Assembly (NCBI GenBank): GCA_030653405.1
Contig: JAURZO010000086.1
Coordinates: 1 to 28,236 of the forward strand
DNA: 28,236 nt
Direction of reading: 5' to 3'
From: Zwartia sp.
GTDB lineage: Bacteria > Pseudomonadota > Gammaproteobacteria > Burkholderiales > Burkholderiaceae_B
Numbering within the stretch: position 1 is the first letter of the stretch; every line of letters starts with the position of its first letter. A model generated the notes under the pieces. It was not told the DNA's origin. It made no database searches and saw only the letters and a list, made by a program, of their open reading frames with translations. A program made the position numbers and the translations under genes. Shown in pieces: positions 13,729 to 21,219 of the stretch.

Positions 13729-14682
13729 ATGAACAAGCTCGATTTGGATCAACATCCAATCGTTAAAAAAGCTAAGCGCGCGATCGCTTTGAATCGCACG
13801 CCTGGCTATCACTTTAATGGTAATTTTTTTGACTTTGTGTACGATCAGGCAAGCCCTGCTCAATCTGTCGTACATATTGATCCTGAGCCACAAAATATAG
13901 ATCGAGAGCACAGTGTTCATTTGATTTTGCTTGCTGTTTTAGCAGACATGGGCTTGGCGACAGGTATTCGTTTTGGTTTGGATAATCGAACCCGACTCGC
14001 GACGGTCTCCTTAAGTTTGCAGTTGACAGGTGCCAAGGGGGCTGGTCGAGTCATCGCCACAAGTGACACGCAGGGACATTTGGTCGGTGCAAAGGGTAAC
14101 CAGGGCGTGAGCCTGACTCGCATCATGTCCGGCGATACGTTGCTCGCGACTGGGAGTGGCGCTTTTATGATTTTGCCTGTGCCTAATGGTGCCTCGCTAC
14201 CCCCCGTGCCGTGGGTTCATCAGCCAGCACCTGTTGATCCTCCTTTGGATATGCAGTCATTAACCGAGGATGAACAGTGGATACTAGAGCGCGTCAAAGC
14301 CACGATTCAACATTGCGCATCAACAGGCGATGATTTTGTCGCACAGTTTTTAAATTTTCACCCATACCAGCAGGAGCGCGGCGCTTATTGTGAAGTGCTG
14401 AATGGACCGCACATCGCCAACCGTGTCGGACACGTGCAGGGAGGCGTCATTCTCGCGCTAGGCATGGTGACTGCGAATGCCGCTTTGGGTCATGAATGGA
14501 TGTTGTCAGCCGTGACTGCAACCTACATTAGTCCCGGCGAGGGTGAGGCGATTCATGCACAGTCAAAAATTGTCCACCAAGGACGTATGACTGCAGTAGT
14601 TCAAACATCAATCTATAACAAAACTGGCCGTCAAGCGCTTGAGGTCCTCAGCACCCATGCCCGACGCGCCACTGCTGATTAA
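13729..14682 (+). CDS. Double-hotdog acyl-CoA thioesterase-like protein
   Basis: The start is set at ATG 13729 because GGAAG ends five bases upstream; an in-frame TTG at 13717 overlaps that site and is less likely. The 317-residue product looks like two fused PaaI-type hotdog domains. The first covers about residues 45-150 (SVHLILLAVLADMGLATGIR, LATVSLSLQLTGA, RVIATSDTQGHLVG). The second covers residues 190-312 (NRVGHVQGGVILALGMVTANAAL, SAVTATYISPGEGEAIHAQSKIVHQGR). GHVQGG resembles the HGG-type active-site segment of hotdog thioesterases. Its place after the thiolase-like gene suggests it hydrolyses, or handles as a hydratase-like partner, a CoA-thioester product. The substrate is unknown. 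Confidence 0.8.
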   Translation: MNKLDLDQHPIVKKAKRAIALNRTPGYHFNGNFFDFVYDQASPAQSVVHIDPEPQNIDREHSVHLILLAVLADMGLATGIRFGLDNRTRLATVSLSLQLTGAKGAGRVIATSDTQGHLVGAKGNQGVSLTRIMSGDTLLATGSGAFMILPVPNGASLPPVPWVHQPAPVDPPLDMQSLTEDEQWILERVKATIQHCASTGDDFVAQFLNFHPYQQERGAYCEVLNGPHIANRVGHVQGGVILALGMVTANAALGHEWMLSAVTATYISPGEGEAIHAQSKIVHQGRMTAVVQTSIYNKTGRQALEVLSTHARRATAD

Positions 14683-14715
14683 GATGAAGAGATACCGTAA
14701 AGTGACGTAGCGCCG

Positions 14716-15612
14716 TTACTCTTCAAAAGCTTGATCAGCGCGAGTTTTTGTCACTTTATTTTTAGGGGCTTTATAGCGGTGATAGCCCCAAAGATACTGT
14801 TCCGGCATTTTGCGGATCATTTCTTCCATTTCTCGATTAACCGCCTCTGCAGCTTGCGCTTCATCGTCGGGCAGCGGTTCTGTGAGTTCTTTGTAATGCA
14901 GTGTGTAGCCTTTTCCGATGCCATTGCGTTTGGCAGCCAAAACAAAAATCGTCGCACCGGTGAGCTTTTGTAAGCGTTGTACTAACGTCATGGTGTAGGC
15001 AGGGCGGCCGAAGAAGGGCGCCCACACGCCCTCTCCATCAGGTGGTACTTGGTCAGGCAGTATGCCGACGGTCCTGCCTCTGAGTAATGTTTTTACCAAG
15101 GCACGAACACCTTTTACGTTGGCGGGAGCCATGGCCAGTTGTGGTCGAGATCGCATTGCGACGATCCAATCCTGCAGCCACAACTTTCTTGGTGGTCGAA
15201 ATAAGACTGTGGAGGGAAAGTGGCTGCTGTAGACCGGCCCTAGCAGCTCAAAGCAGCCGGCATGGGGAGAGAGCAAAATCACGCCTTTACCCTTATCGAG
15301 TGCCGCCTGAAACTGCTCCCAGTTATCGCACTGGAGTTTAGTATTGATGAAAGGATCGTTACGGCGCATCCACCAAAAGGGCATTTCAAACATCAATTGA
15401 CCAGAGCTAAGCATCGCTGAGCGAAGTGTGGCTTCAGTTGCTTCGGGAAAGGCTTGTTTAAGGTTCGCACGCGCTCTTTCTTTATACTTTCCAGGCAAAA
15501 CCCAGGCGACCCAGCCAGCAGCTGAACCCAGCATTTGAAGTAGGGCAAGGGGCAAAAGACCTAACAACTTAAAAAGAGCTGTTGCGAGCCGTGGCGCGAT
15601 TTTATTGAGCAT
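14716..15612 (-). CDS. Lipid A biosynthesis acyltransferase, LpxL/HtrB family
   Basis: The 298-residue product has an N-terminal hydrophobic anchor (about residues 8-38) followed by the LpxL/HtrB acyltransferase domain. The HX4E catalytic motif is SPHAGCFE with His117 and Glu122. Later blocks TVLFRPPRK, GVRALVKTLLRGRTVGILPDQVPP and FFGRPAYTM match the family, as does the C-terminal QYLWGYHRYK. The enzyme adds a secondary acyl chain to lipid A at the cytoplasmic face of the inner membrane. Which position and chain length it prefers cannot be read. The tail (TKTRADQAFEE) is charged and variable. It converges on the thioesterase gene with a 33-bp gap and diverges from the PLP enzyme gene. Confidence 0.93.
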   Translation of the reverse strand: MLNKIAPRLATALFKLLGLLPLALLQMLGSAAGWVAWVLPGKYKERARANLKQAFPEATEATLRSAMLSSGQLMFEMPFWWMRRNDPFINTKLQCDNWEQFQAALDKGKGVILLSPHAGCFELLGPVYSSHFPSTVLFRPPRKLWLQDWIVAMRSRPQLAMAPANVKGVRALVKTLLRGRTVGILPDQVPPDGEGVWAPFFGRPAYTMTLVQRLQKLTGATIFVLAAKRNGIGKGYTLHYKELTEPLPDDEAQAAEAVNREMEEMIRKMPEQYLWGYHRYKAPKNKVTKTRADQAFEE

Positions 15613-15698
15613 TCAGAACAGCCAAACTTCCATAGGGTGCGTGACAACAAGTAAAAAAGGTACACATTATTCGCTTACCAGACTTGTCGCCAGCAGAG

Positions 15699-15717
15699 CA
15701 GGGCAATATAAGCCCTG
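15699..15717 (+). promoter_or_regulatory. Hairpin/inverted repeat in the leader of the PLP-enzyme gene
   Basis: CAGGGC (15699-15704) and GCCCTG (15712-15717) pair around the seven-base loop AATATAA, 52 bases before the ATG at 15770. It is not followed by a T-run, so it is not a terminator. It could be an operator or a stem in the 5' leader. Confidence 0.3.
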
Positions 15718-15769
15718 TGAGGATAGAATAAGCGGGTTCCGTTAATTTCTGCAAATGCGAAGACTTCTC

Positions 15770-16900
15770 ATGAAAATTTCTGAAATCTCAACCCCTGCTG
15801 CGCTTGTGGATATCTCCCGAATGGAGCGCAACATTCATCGCATGCAGTCGAAAATAGACCGCATGGGGGTGAGCTTCAGACCTCATGTGAAAACATCCAA
15901 ATGCGTTGAAGTCACGCAGGCACAACTGCGTGCGGGTGCTCGCGGAATTACCGTCTCGACCCTTAAGGAAGCAGAGCAGTTCTTTGCGGCTGGGATTCAA
16001 GACATCCTTTACGCTGTCGGTATTACGCCCAACAAATTTGCTCAAGCGCTTGCCTTGATCAAAAAGGGTTGTGATTTAAAAATTCTGACAGATAGTGTGC
16101 AATCCGCGGCTGCGATTGCGGCATTTGGGATTCAAAATCATCTTCGTTTCAAAGTACTGATTGAAATAGATACGGATGATCATCGGTCAGGGATCAAACC
16201 TAACAGCGCTCAACTGCTCGATGTCGCAAAAGCTTTACAAAGTGATGGCGCTGAAATTTATGGTGTCATGACGCATGCAGGATCGAGCTACGATCTCAAC
16301 ACGCCAGAGGCACTCGTTAAAATGGCTGAACAGGAACGTTCAGGTTGCGTCTTGGCTGCTGAACGCATACGTGCTGCAGGCTATGCATGTCCAGTTGTGA
16401 GCGTCGGTTCCACGCCAACTGCACTCTCGGCGGAAAATCTGGACGGTGTCACCGAAGTCCGCGCTGGTGTGTATGTATTTTTCGATCTGGTGATGCATAA
16501 CGTGGGCGTATGTCAGACTGATGATATTGCATTGAGCGTACTCTCGACTGTGATCGGCCATCAAGAAAAAAAGGGCTGGGCAATCGTGGATGCTGGCTGG
16601 ATGGCGATGAGTCGAGATCGTGGCACACAGAAGCAAACACATGATTTTGGTTATGGTCAGGTCTGCGATGTGGATGGCAATCCTGTAAGCGGTTACGTCA
16701 TGACAGGTGCCAACCAAGAGCATGGCATTATTTCCCGCTCGGGCGAACCAGATCTGTCAATTGCACAGAGATTTCCTGTGGGCACACAATTACGAATCTT
16801 GCCTAATCACGCGTGTGCCACGGCAGCGCAGTTTCCAGAATATCAGGCTGTGACCCCTCAGCGAGAGATTCAAACTTGGCCTCGTTTTTACGGATGGTAG
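15770..16900 (+). CDS. DSD1-family PLP enzyme: D-threonine aldolase / D-serine dehydratase-like
   Basis: Start ATG 15770 is chosen over the in-frame ATG at 15755 because GAAGA ends six bases before it. The 376-residue protein has the alanine-racemase-like barrel of D-threonine aldolases. It begins TPAALVDISRMERNI, and RPHVKTSK holds the PLP-binding Lys41. Further matches are TVSTLKEAEQF, IEIDTDDHRSGI, VMTHAGSSYD, VSVGSTPT and EVRAGVYVFFD. Near the C-terminus LPNHACATA supplies His347 and Cys349, the pair that binds Zn2+ in eukaryotic-type D-serine dehydratases. Known activities include D-threonine aldol cleavage, D-serine dehydration and D-threo-3-hydroxyaspartate dehydration; sequence alone does not choose among them. 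It is cytoplasmic and appears to be monocistronic. Confidence 0.92.
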   Translation: MKISEISTPAALVDISRMERNIHRMQSKIDRMGVSFRPHVKTSKCVEVTQAQLRAGARGITVSTLKEAEQFFAAGIQDILYAVGITPNKFAQALALIKKGCDLKILTDSVQSAAAIAAFGIQNHLRFKVLIEIDTDDHRSGIKPNSAQLLDVAKALQSDGAEIYGVMTHAGSSYDLNTPEALVKMAEQERSGCVLAAERIRAAGYACPVVSVGSTPTALSAENLDGVTEVRAGVYVFFDLVMHNVGVCQTDDIALSVLSTVIGHQEKKGWAIVDAGWMAMSRDRGTQKQTHDFGYGQVCDVDGNPVSGYVMTGANQEHGIISRSGEPDLSIAQRFPVGTQLRILPNHACATAAQFPEYQAVTPQREIQTWPRFYGW

Positions 16901-16947
16901 TTGTAATATCCCGACTTTTTTAATTCACTTGATCCGGAAAAATTTGA

Positions 16948-16964
16948 CGGGTTCGAACGACCCG
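16948..16964. promoter_or_regulatory. CGGGT-loop-ACCCG hairpin upstream of the pilus operon
   Basis: CGGGT (16948-16952) and ACCCG (16960-16964) pair around TCGAACG; the centre GTTCGAAC is itself palindromic. It sits 47 bases after the PLP-enzyme stop. A TTGACG (16944-16949) overlaps its left arm and looks like a -35 box, though no convincing -10 follows at 16-18 bp. No T-run follows. It may be an operator for the Tad operon or a weak terminator of the upstream gene. Confidence 0.3.
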
Positions 16965-17003
16965 GACAAGCTTAATTGGTCTATTGTGAACGTTACGCAT
17001 TGA

Positions 17004-17020
17004 GATCGTATTAGGCGATC
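17004..17020 (+). other. Small hairpin directly before the pilin start hairpin
   Basis: GATCG (17004-17008) and CGATC (17016-17020) pair around TATTAGG. The stem ends two bases before the large hairpin at 17022, so the two could stack coaxially in the leader RNA. Alone it is too short to be convincing. Confidence 0.25.
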
Positions 17021-17021
17021 G

Positions 17022-17061
17022 GCACACTAGCAACCTTTCTTATACGAAGGGTCTAGTGTGC
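17022..17061 (+). promoter_or_regulatory. Hairpin that sequesters the Shine-Dalgarno sequence and GTG start of the flp-like gene
   Basis: GCACACTAG (17022-17030) pairs perfectly with CTAGTGTGC (17053-17061). Inside it, ACCTTTC (17033-17039) pairs with GAAGGGT (17046-17052) with one G-U wobble. The result is a 16-bp stem with a two-base CA bulge and a six-base loop, TTATAC. The Shine-Dalgarno GAAGGG (17046-17051) and the GTG start (17058-17060) are both inside the stem. A run of six T (17064-17069) begins two bases after it, so the same element could act as an intrinsic terminator or attenuator. The pairing is seen directly; control of pilus expression by it is inference. Confidence 0.6.
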
Positions 17062-17378
17062 AATTTTTTAATCAATCATACAAAGCCATCTCAAGTCCCG
17101 AGGTTCGTCAACTAGACGTGATCAAGCGTCAGCGTGGCCAAGGCATGACCGAATACATCATCATCGTTGCACTTGTGGCAGTTGCGGCGATTGCTGTGTA
17201 TCAATATTTTGGTCAAGTATTACGCTCACAAACCGCAGCCGTTGCCAAAGAGCTCGCGGGTGAGAACGGCTCGCAACAGATCAAGAGTGCAAAGAAAGCA
17301 TCCCAAGGGGCCGCAGGTCAAACTAAAGCTAAATCACTCAAGAGCTTCACCGGTAACGCCGGTGCAGCCTCTCGGTAG
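17058..17378 (+). CDS. flp: Flp-type (type IVb) prepilin with a Lys-rich C-terminal tail
   Basis: The gene starts at GTG with GAAGGG six bases upstream and encodes 106 residues. The leader of 27 residues ends KRQRG, followed by QGMTEY: Gly27 is the expected cleavage site, with Glu at +5 and Tyr at +6, as in Flp prepilins. A hydrophobic helix follows (YIIIVALVAVAAIAVYQYF). The C-terminal 45 or so residues are hydrophilic and Lys/Ala/Ser-rich, which is longer than in many Flp pilins. The protein is the probable major subunit of the pilus built by the downstream genes. It overlaps the next gene by one base (TAGTG). Its start codon and ribosome-binding site lie in a strong hairpin, suggesting post-transcriptional control. 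Confidence 0.85.
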   Translation: MQFFNQSYKAISSPEVRQLDVIKRQRGQGMTEYIIIVALVAVAAIAVYQYFGQVLRSQTAAVAKELAGENGSQQIKSAKKASQGAAGQTKAKSLKSFTGNAGAASR

Positions 17379-18859
17379 TGTCGGATTTAAAGGCAGGACA
17401 CCGCGAAACCGCGAGGAAATGGTTTTATACGCGATCAAACACGTACTTTTTTCAAAGTAATGAAACTCGCGTTCAGGCGGGTCAGTCAATGCTGCTTGGT
17501 ATTGTGCTGTGCGGCGTGGGCGTGCTGGCATGGTTACTGATGCTTGAGTTGGGACAGCGCGTGCATGACATATCTTCGCTGCACCGTGGTGCAGATGCGG
17601 CTTCATATAGTGCTGCTATTTTGCAAGCACGCGCTTTGAATATGCATGCGTATATCAATCGAGCTCAACTGGCTCATCAAATCGCAATCGCACACATCAT
17701 TGGCGCCGCGACAGCCACTCAATACCGGTCGAAACTTGGACAACAGGCCCAACGGCGTAACCCACCACCAAGTTTAATTGGAGCGTTCTTTGGACCCCAG
17801 CATTCAGCAGCATATATGGCTGCGCTTGCAGGTGGACTTGGTGACCACGTTTCACAGCAGACATTTCGGCAGGCGGTTATACGGCACGAGCGTGTTGTGC
17901 ATCATGTGCTTGGTCGTGTTCGAACTCAGCAGATTCAACAACTCGAACAACAGCGGCAAGAGGCCATAGAACGCATACTCGTGCGCAATCTTGGCCACAG
18001 TGGATCTGCAATGCGTGGTGACTCGCTTAAAGAACTTGGCTTAAGTATTCAAATGACGCTTGATGAGTCTAAAGACTTTGTTGTGCAACACTCCGCCAAC
18101 GATGCGACTTGGAGAAACTTTCTGACCGCATTGGTGGGTCAGTATGGATTTTTAGACGAGCGGGATAAAACACACCGTAATTTCTGGTTGGTTAACGCCC
18201 GGTGTCCGCACAAGCGGCATGAGTTGCGAAGACGTGGTCGTCTTGAACTCAGTGCAGAGGGTCAGTGGCACTCTGAGGAGACACTTTCATTTCATGCGCT
18301 AAGACATAATAAATTAATCGGTTGCTACCATCGCGAGTATCCAATGGGTTGGGCTGTTTTAGCGACACAAAAAGACCAACTTACACACTCTGAGTCCTCA
18401 GGGGCGCCGATCGATTTTAATCGACGTCCCTTTTGGCGATGGGCGCGTGCACAGAGCGGATCGATGTGGAATATTTTTAACGGGAGAGAAAATCCGCTTG
18501 CAAAAAGCTTTGGAACCAGCGCAGCCGTACGTTGGCCTTCCAAAGGACTCGGTCAATATGCCCAGATTGCTAAAGGTCGTCAGTATGAACCCATTCGTTT
18601 TGGACTAAGAGTGCAGCAGCGCTTGAAAGGCGATGCGGTGATTACTTCGGACTCAACCGCACAAACTTATTTTGAGGCTCCACTAGACCAGAGTACATCT
18701 AAATACTCTCCCAATCGTGGCATGCGACGCCAACCAGTGGAGGCAGTAAATGGGAGTCTCTTTGCACCCTATTGGAGGGCAACTTTAGTACCTAATCAAC
18801 AAGTGACCTCATCGATGGACCGCAGGTCAAAATCAATGATGCATGATTCAGATCGATGA
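17378..18859 (+). CDS. TadG-like pilus assembly protein
   Basis: The 493-residue product starts at a GTG that overlaps the stop of the pilin gene (TAGTG). No good Shine-Dalgarno sequence is visible, so translation is probably coupled. After about 35 residues, AGQSMLLGIVLCGVGVLAWLLMLELGQ forms the only clear membrane segment. It is followed by SSLHRGADAASYSAAILQARALNMHAYINRAQLAHQIAIAH, the block typical of TadG-like proteins of betaproteobacterial Tad loci. Residues 185-205 are rich in Gln/Glu/Arg and may form a coiled coil. The large remainder would be periplasmic and carries no recognised domain; a von Willebrand A domain is not evident. A minor pilin or assembly role is inferred from family and position. 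Confidence 0.8.
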   Translation: MSDLKAGHRETARKWFYTRSNTYFFQSNETRVQAGQSMLLGIVLCGVGVLAWLLMLELGQRVHDISSLHRGADAASYSAAILQARALNMHAYINRAQLAHQIAIAHIIGAATATQYRSKLGQQAQRRNPPPSLIGAFFGPQHSAAYMAALAGGLGDHVSQQTFRQAVIRHERVVHHVLGRVRTQQIQQLEQQRQEAIERILVRNLGHSGSAMRGDSLKELGLSIQMTLDESKDFVVQHSANDATWRNFLTALVGQYGFLDERDKTHRNFWLVNARCPHKRHELRRRGRLELSAEGQWHSEETLSFHALRHNKLIGCYHREYPMGWAVLATQKDQLTHSESSGAPIDFNRRPFWRWARAQSGSMWNIFNGRENPLAKSFGTSAAVRWPSKGLGQYAQIAKGRQYEPIRFGLRVQQRLKGDAVITSDSTAQTYFEAPLDQSTSKYSPNRGMRRQPVEAVNGSLFAPYWRATLVPNQQVTSSMDRRSKSMMHDSDR

Positions 18860-19482
18860 AAAGAAAACAAATTGATAATCAAAATCCTGAGCAACGCCAA
18901 TTACAAAAGGGCCAAGCACTCATTGAAGCTGCATTGACATTAATTGCACTAACTGGCTTGATATTTGCGATTCAGTTGACAGGTGAGCTCCGTGCCAACT
19001 CGCTCGAGTTATTGGGTAAAAGTAGTTACCAGACCTTTTTGAAAACATTGAAAAAATCAGAACGCAAGGATTCAAGCTCAAGCATGATGCCAGGAAACTC
19101 TGAATTACAGATGAGATTTGCTGAACAATTACTGTATGTCTCTGAGGACGGATTCATTCATGCACAAAGTACACAAGACCGTGCTGCTTATCTACGGATG
19201 CCCGCTTACCGTGCACTGAGCCCACTCAGTTTGAGTCGCACAAGCTACCTTTTTGTCAATGCCGGACAAAGTGATTCAGCAAGCGAAGTCCAGTCGCGCA
19301 TTGAAAATTCTAACGAACCTTGGCTGAATGCAACGCGGCCGACACGCGTGCTTCTCAAGTCAGTCAGTCAGCCACTACGCCGAACAGATGCGCCTTGGAG
19401 ACGTCCGCCATTGACAACAGATTGGTTGAAAGCCTGGGCGGGACAATCTCCCTTGCCAAGCGTGCAAGAGCAGATGCGGTGA
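18856..19482 (+). CDS. TadE-like minor pseudopilin
   Basis: The 208-residue product overlaps the TadG-like gene by ATGA (18856-18859). The polar N-terminal leader ends QLQKG, then QALIEAALTLIALTGLIFAIQL: a Gly cleavage site with Glu at +5 of the mature helix, as in TadE/TadF pseudopilins. The C-terminal region is polar and lacks a recognised domain. It probably serves as a minor pilin, processed by a prepilin peptidase that is not encoded in this window. Its stop overlaps the GTG of the next gene (GTGA). Confidence 0.82.
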   Translation: MKRKQIDNQNPEQRQLQKGQALIEAALTLIALTGLIFAIQLTGELRANSLELLGKSSYQTFLKTLKKSERKDSSSSMMPGNSELQMRFAEQLLYVSEDGFIHAQSTQDRAAYLRMPAYRALSPLSLSRTSYLFVNAGQSDSASEVQSRIENSNEPWLNATRPTRVLLKSVSQPLRRTDAPWRRPPLTTDWLKAWAGQSPLPSVQEQMR

Positions 19483-20363
19483 GCTTGTTTGTGTTGAGGT
19501 TGCTTGCGCTCAGATCTTTAGCGTGTCGATTATTCATTGAGGCTCTTTCTGCAATTTTCATCTCAATAGGTCTGATGAGTGCGGTCTTGGCAAAAACCGA
19601 TGGTTTGAAGAATGAGATCACTTTCGTATCTTTAAAAAATTTACCTTTCACTGAAACAGTGACTATTGCTGGTCATCAATTAACAGGCGATTCATTGACA
19701 TTAACAACGATTAATCAGCTCAGTCTCCGTGGTCACGAGATCACGGTCCATCGCTGGCAAAGTCCACTCAGTCTGGATGACGTGATGGCGCAGTTGTCAA
19801 TGCAGGTACCCAAGGAAACAGTTGCCTGGGGGGATGACGGAATGATTTCTATGTTGTGGCAGGCTTCCGATCGCTCTCATAACTTGTTAGTGACACCGCT
19901 TTCCGACACGTCGGTTGAAATGGTTCTTTCGAGCATTCATCTTCATCGTCCAGATTTAGCTAGAGATGACAGGCATGATTTTCAGAGTCGATATGACAAT
20001 CGCAAAGAAATAAAAAAAATTTTCACATTAATGGATCCTCAGGCGGAGTTGCTCCTTGACGTAAAAGACAAATCTGTTGATCTGGATAGTTTCACGCTGT
20101 TGTATGCAGTGATGCGAAAGGTGACATTCGTTGATTTGGAGCTGAGGCGTCGACTAAAAGAATCAGGTTGGTTGGTTGCAAGTGAACCTGAAAGGCCCGG
20201 TGTTGATCGCCCACATTACGTCATCGAGGCTATTAGATATCAGCAGCAATTGCGCATTGATCTCATCAATGATTTTGGCAAAACATTTGTGCATATCAAC
20301 CATTCCGGAAATCTAAAACTTGAACACAACGAACATAACAAACGCAACGAACCTAAAAGCTAA
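19479..20363 (+). CDS. Unrecognised secreted protein inside the Tad operon
   Basis: The frame is open further upstream, but the best start is GTG 19479, which overlaps the preceding stop as GTGA and gives a credible signal peptide. The 294-residue product begins SLFVLRLLALRSLACRLFIEALSAIFISIGLMSAVLA, with cleavage plausible after VLA at about residue 38. The mature part is mixed alpha/beta and charged, with ETVTIAGHQL, ISMLWQASD and, near the C-terminus, RPHYVIEAIRYQQQLRIDLIND. I recognise no domain. Its place between tadE-like and cpaB suggests a periplasmic or outer-membrane accessory of the pilus machine, perhaps a secretin helper. The Cys in SLAC does not fit a good lipobox. Confidence 0.75.
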   Translation: MSLFVLRLLALRSLACRLFIEALSAIFISIGLMSAVLAKTDGLKNEITFVSLKNLPFTETVTIAGHQLTGDSLTLTTINQLSLRGHEITVHRWQSPLSLDDVMAQLSMQVPKETVAWGDDGMISMLWQASDRSHNLLVTPLSDTSVEMVLSSIHLHRPDLARDDRHDFQSRYDNRKEIKKIFTLMDPQAELLLDVKDKSVDLDSFTLLYAVMRKVTFVDLELRRRLKESGWLVASEPERPGVDRPHYVIEAIRYQQQLRIDLINDFGKTFVHINHSGNLKLEHNEHNKRNEPKS

Positions 20364-21219
20364 ATGGTGGCTAATGGGGATATCAATCGTACTTGGTGGG
20401 TTATCCGCTTGGGCAATTGATCGACATTTGCATGACAAGACAGAGGAGATTGAATCCCGCTCGCGATTCGAGCAGATTACGCTCTTGGTAGCTGCAAGAG
20501 ATTTAAGTTCAGATACTGTCTTAGAAGAAGCTGATGTCGCGACCGAAGAGTTTCCTGCGAAGTGGGTATCCGATGATGCAGTGACGCTTGAACATGTCGA
20601 GTCATTGATAGGCAAACGACTTTTGACTGAAGTGCGTGCTGGACAACCACTGATGCACCTTCACCTTTTGGATGTTGATACGCCTGGCGTATCTTCTCGT
20701 TTAGGATCTGACCTAAAGGCAGTCACGATCATGGTGGATGCGGGAAGTGCTGCGTCCGGACTAATAAGAGACGGTGATCGTATTGATTTATTTGTTTCGT
20801 TTGATCATCAGGGAAAGAGAATTACTTCAGCATTATTGCAATCGGTTGAGGTGCTGAATACTGGAAACCGCTCAAATCATTGGAATCGGAATGATGCTTC
20901 TGATGTTTCTGCTGAGGGAAATATAACAGTTGCTATCTCACATAAAGATGCTGTCAAACTTGTGGCTGCTCGTGAGGTCGGCTCGATCAGCGCAGTTCTG
21001 AGCTCAGCAGATTTTCCTTCACTGAAATCATCCCTCACCCCCTCCTCAGGTGATTTAGCTGAACTGCTTGGTTTAAAGATCGATGTTCCACAGCGGCCAG
21101 TACCTATTCTTTACGGAGATCGTTTATCGAATGAGCAAGATTACGTATCAGAGATGGAAATGGCGAGCGAGGCCACACGGTTCGGCTTGCCGATCAAGCA
21201 CGCGGCCACTTACAAATGA
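20320..21219 (+). CDS. cpaB: CpaB/RcpC pilus assembly protein
   Basis: The 299-residue product from TTG 20320 overlaps the preceding gene by 44 bases. GGAAA lies about eight bases upstream. An ATG at 20374 would give a shorter form that begins inside the membrane helix. The N-terminus carries one membrane anchor (WWLMGISIVLGGLSAWAI). A SAF domain follows (about residues 50-110: ITLLVAARDLSSDTVLEEADV, GKRLLTEVRAGQPLMHLHL). Next is the RcpC region (SSRLGSDLKAVTIMVD, GLIRDGDRIDLFVSF, NITVAISHKDAVKLVAA). CpaB links the inner membrane to the secretin in Tad pilus systems. The TTG start and long overlap suggest low, coupled expression. Confidence 0.9.
   Translation: MNTTNITNATNLKAKWWLMGISIVLGGLSAWAIDRHLHDKTEEIESRSRFEQITLLVAARDLSSDTVLEEADVATEEFPAKWVSDDAVTLEHVESLIGKRLLTEVRAGQPLMHLHLLDVDTPGVSSRLGSDLKAVTIMVDAGSAASGLIRDGDRIDLFVSFDHQGKRITSALLQSVEVLNTGNRSNHWNRNDASDVSAEGNITVAISHKDAVKLVAAREVGSISAVLSSADFPSLKSSLTPSSGDLAELLGLKIDVPQRPVPILYGDRLSNEQDYVSEMEMASEATRFGLPIKHAATYK

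Noticed and set aside
16948..16964. tRNA T-arm-like sequence GGGTTCGAACGACCC
   Set aside because: The pairing places the loop one base off a true T-loop, and no acceptor, D or anticodon stems can be built around it.
19320..19478. Longer start for the unknown Tad-operon protein
   Set aside because: The extension overlaps the tadE-like gene by 160 bases and hides the signal peptide. GTG 19479 gives a GTGA overlap and a normal leader.
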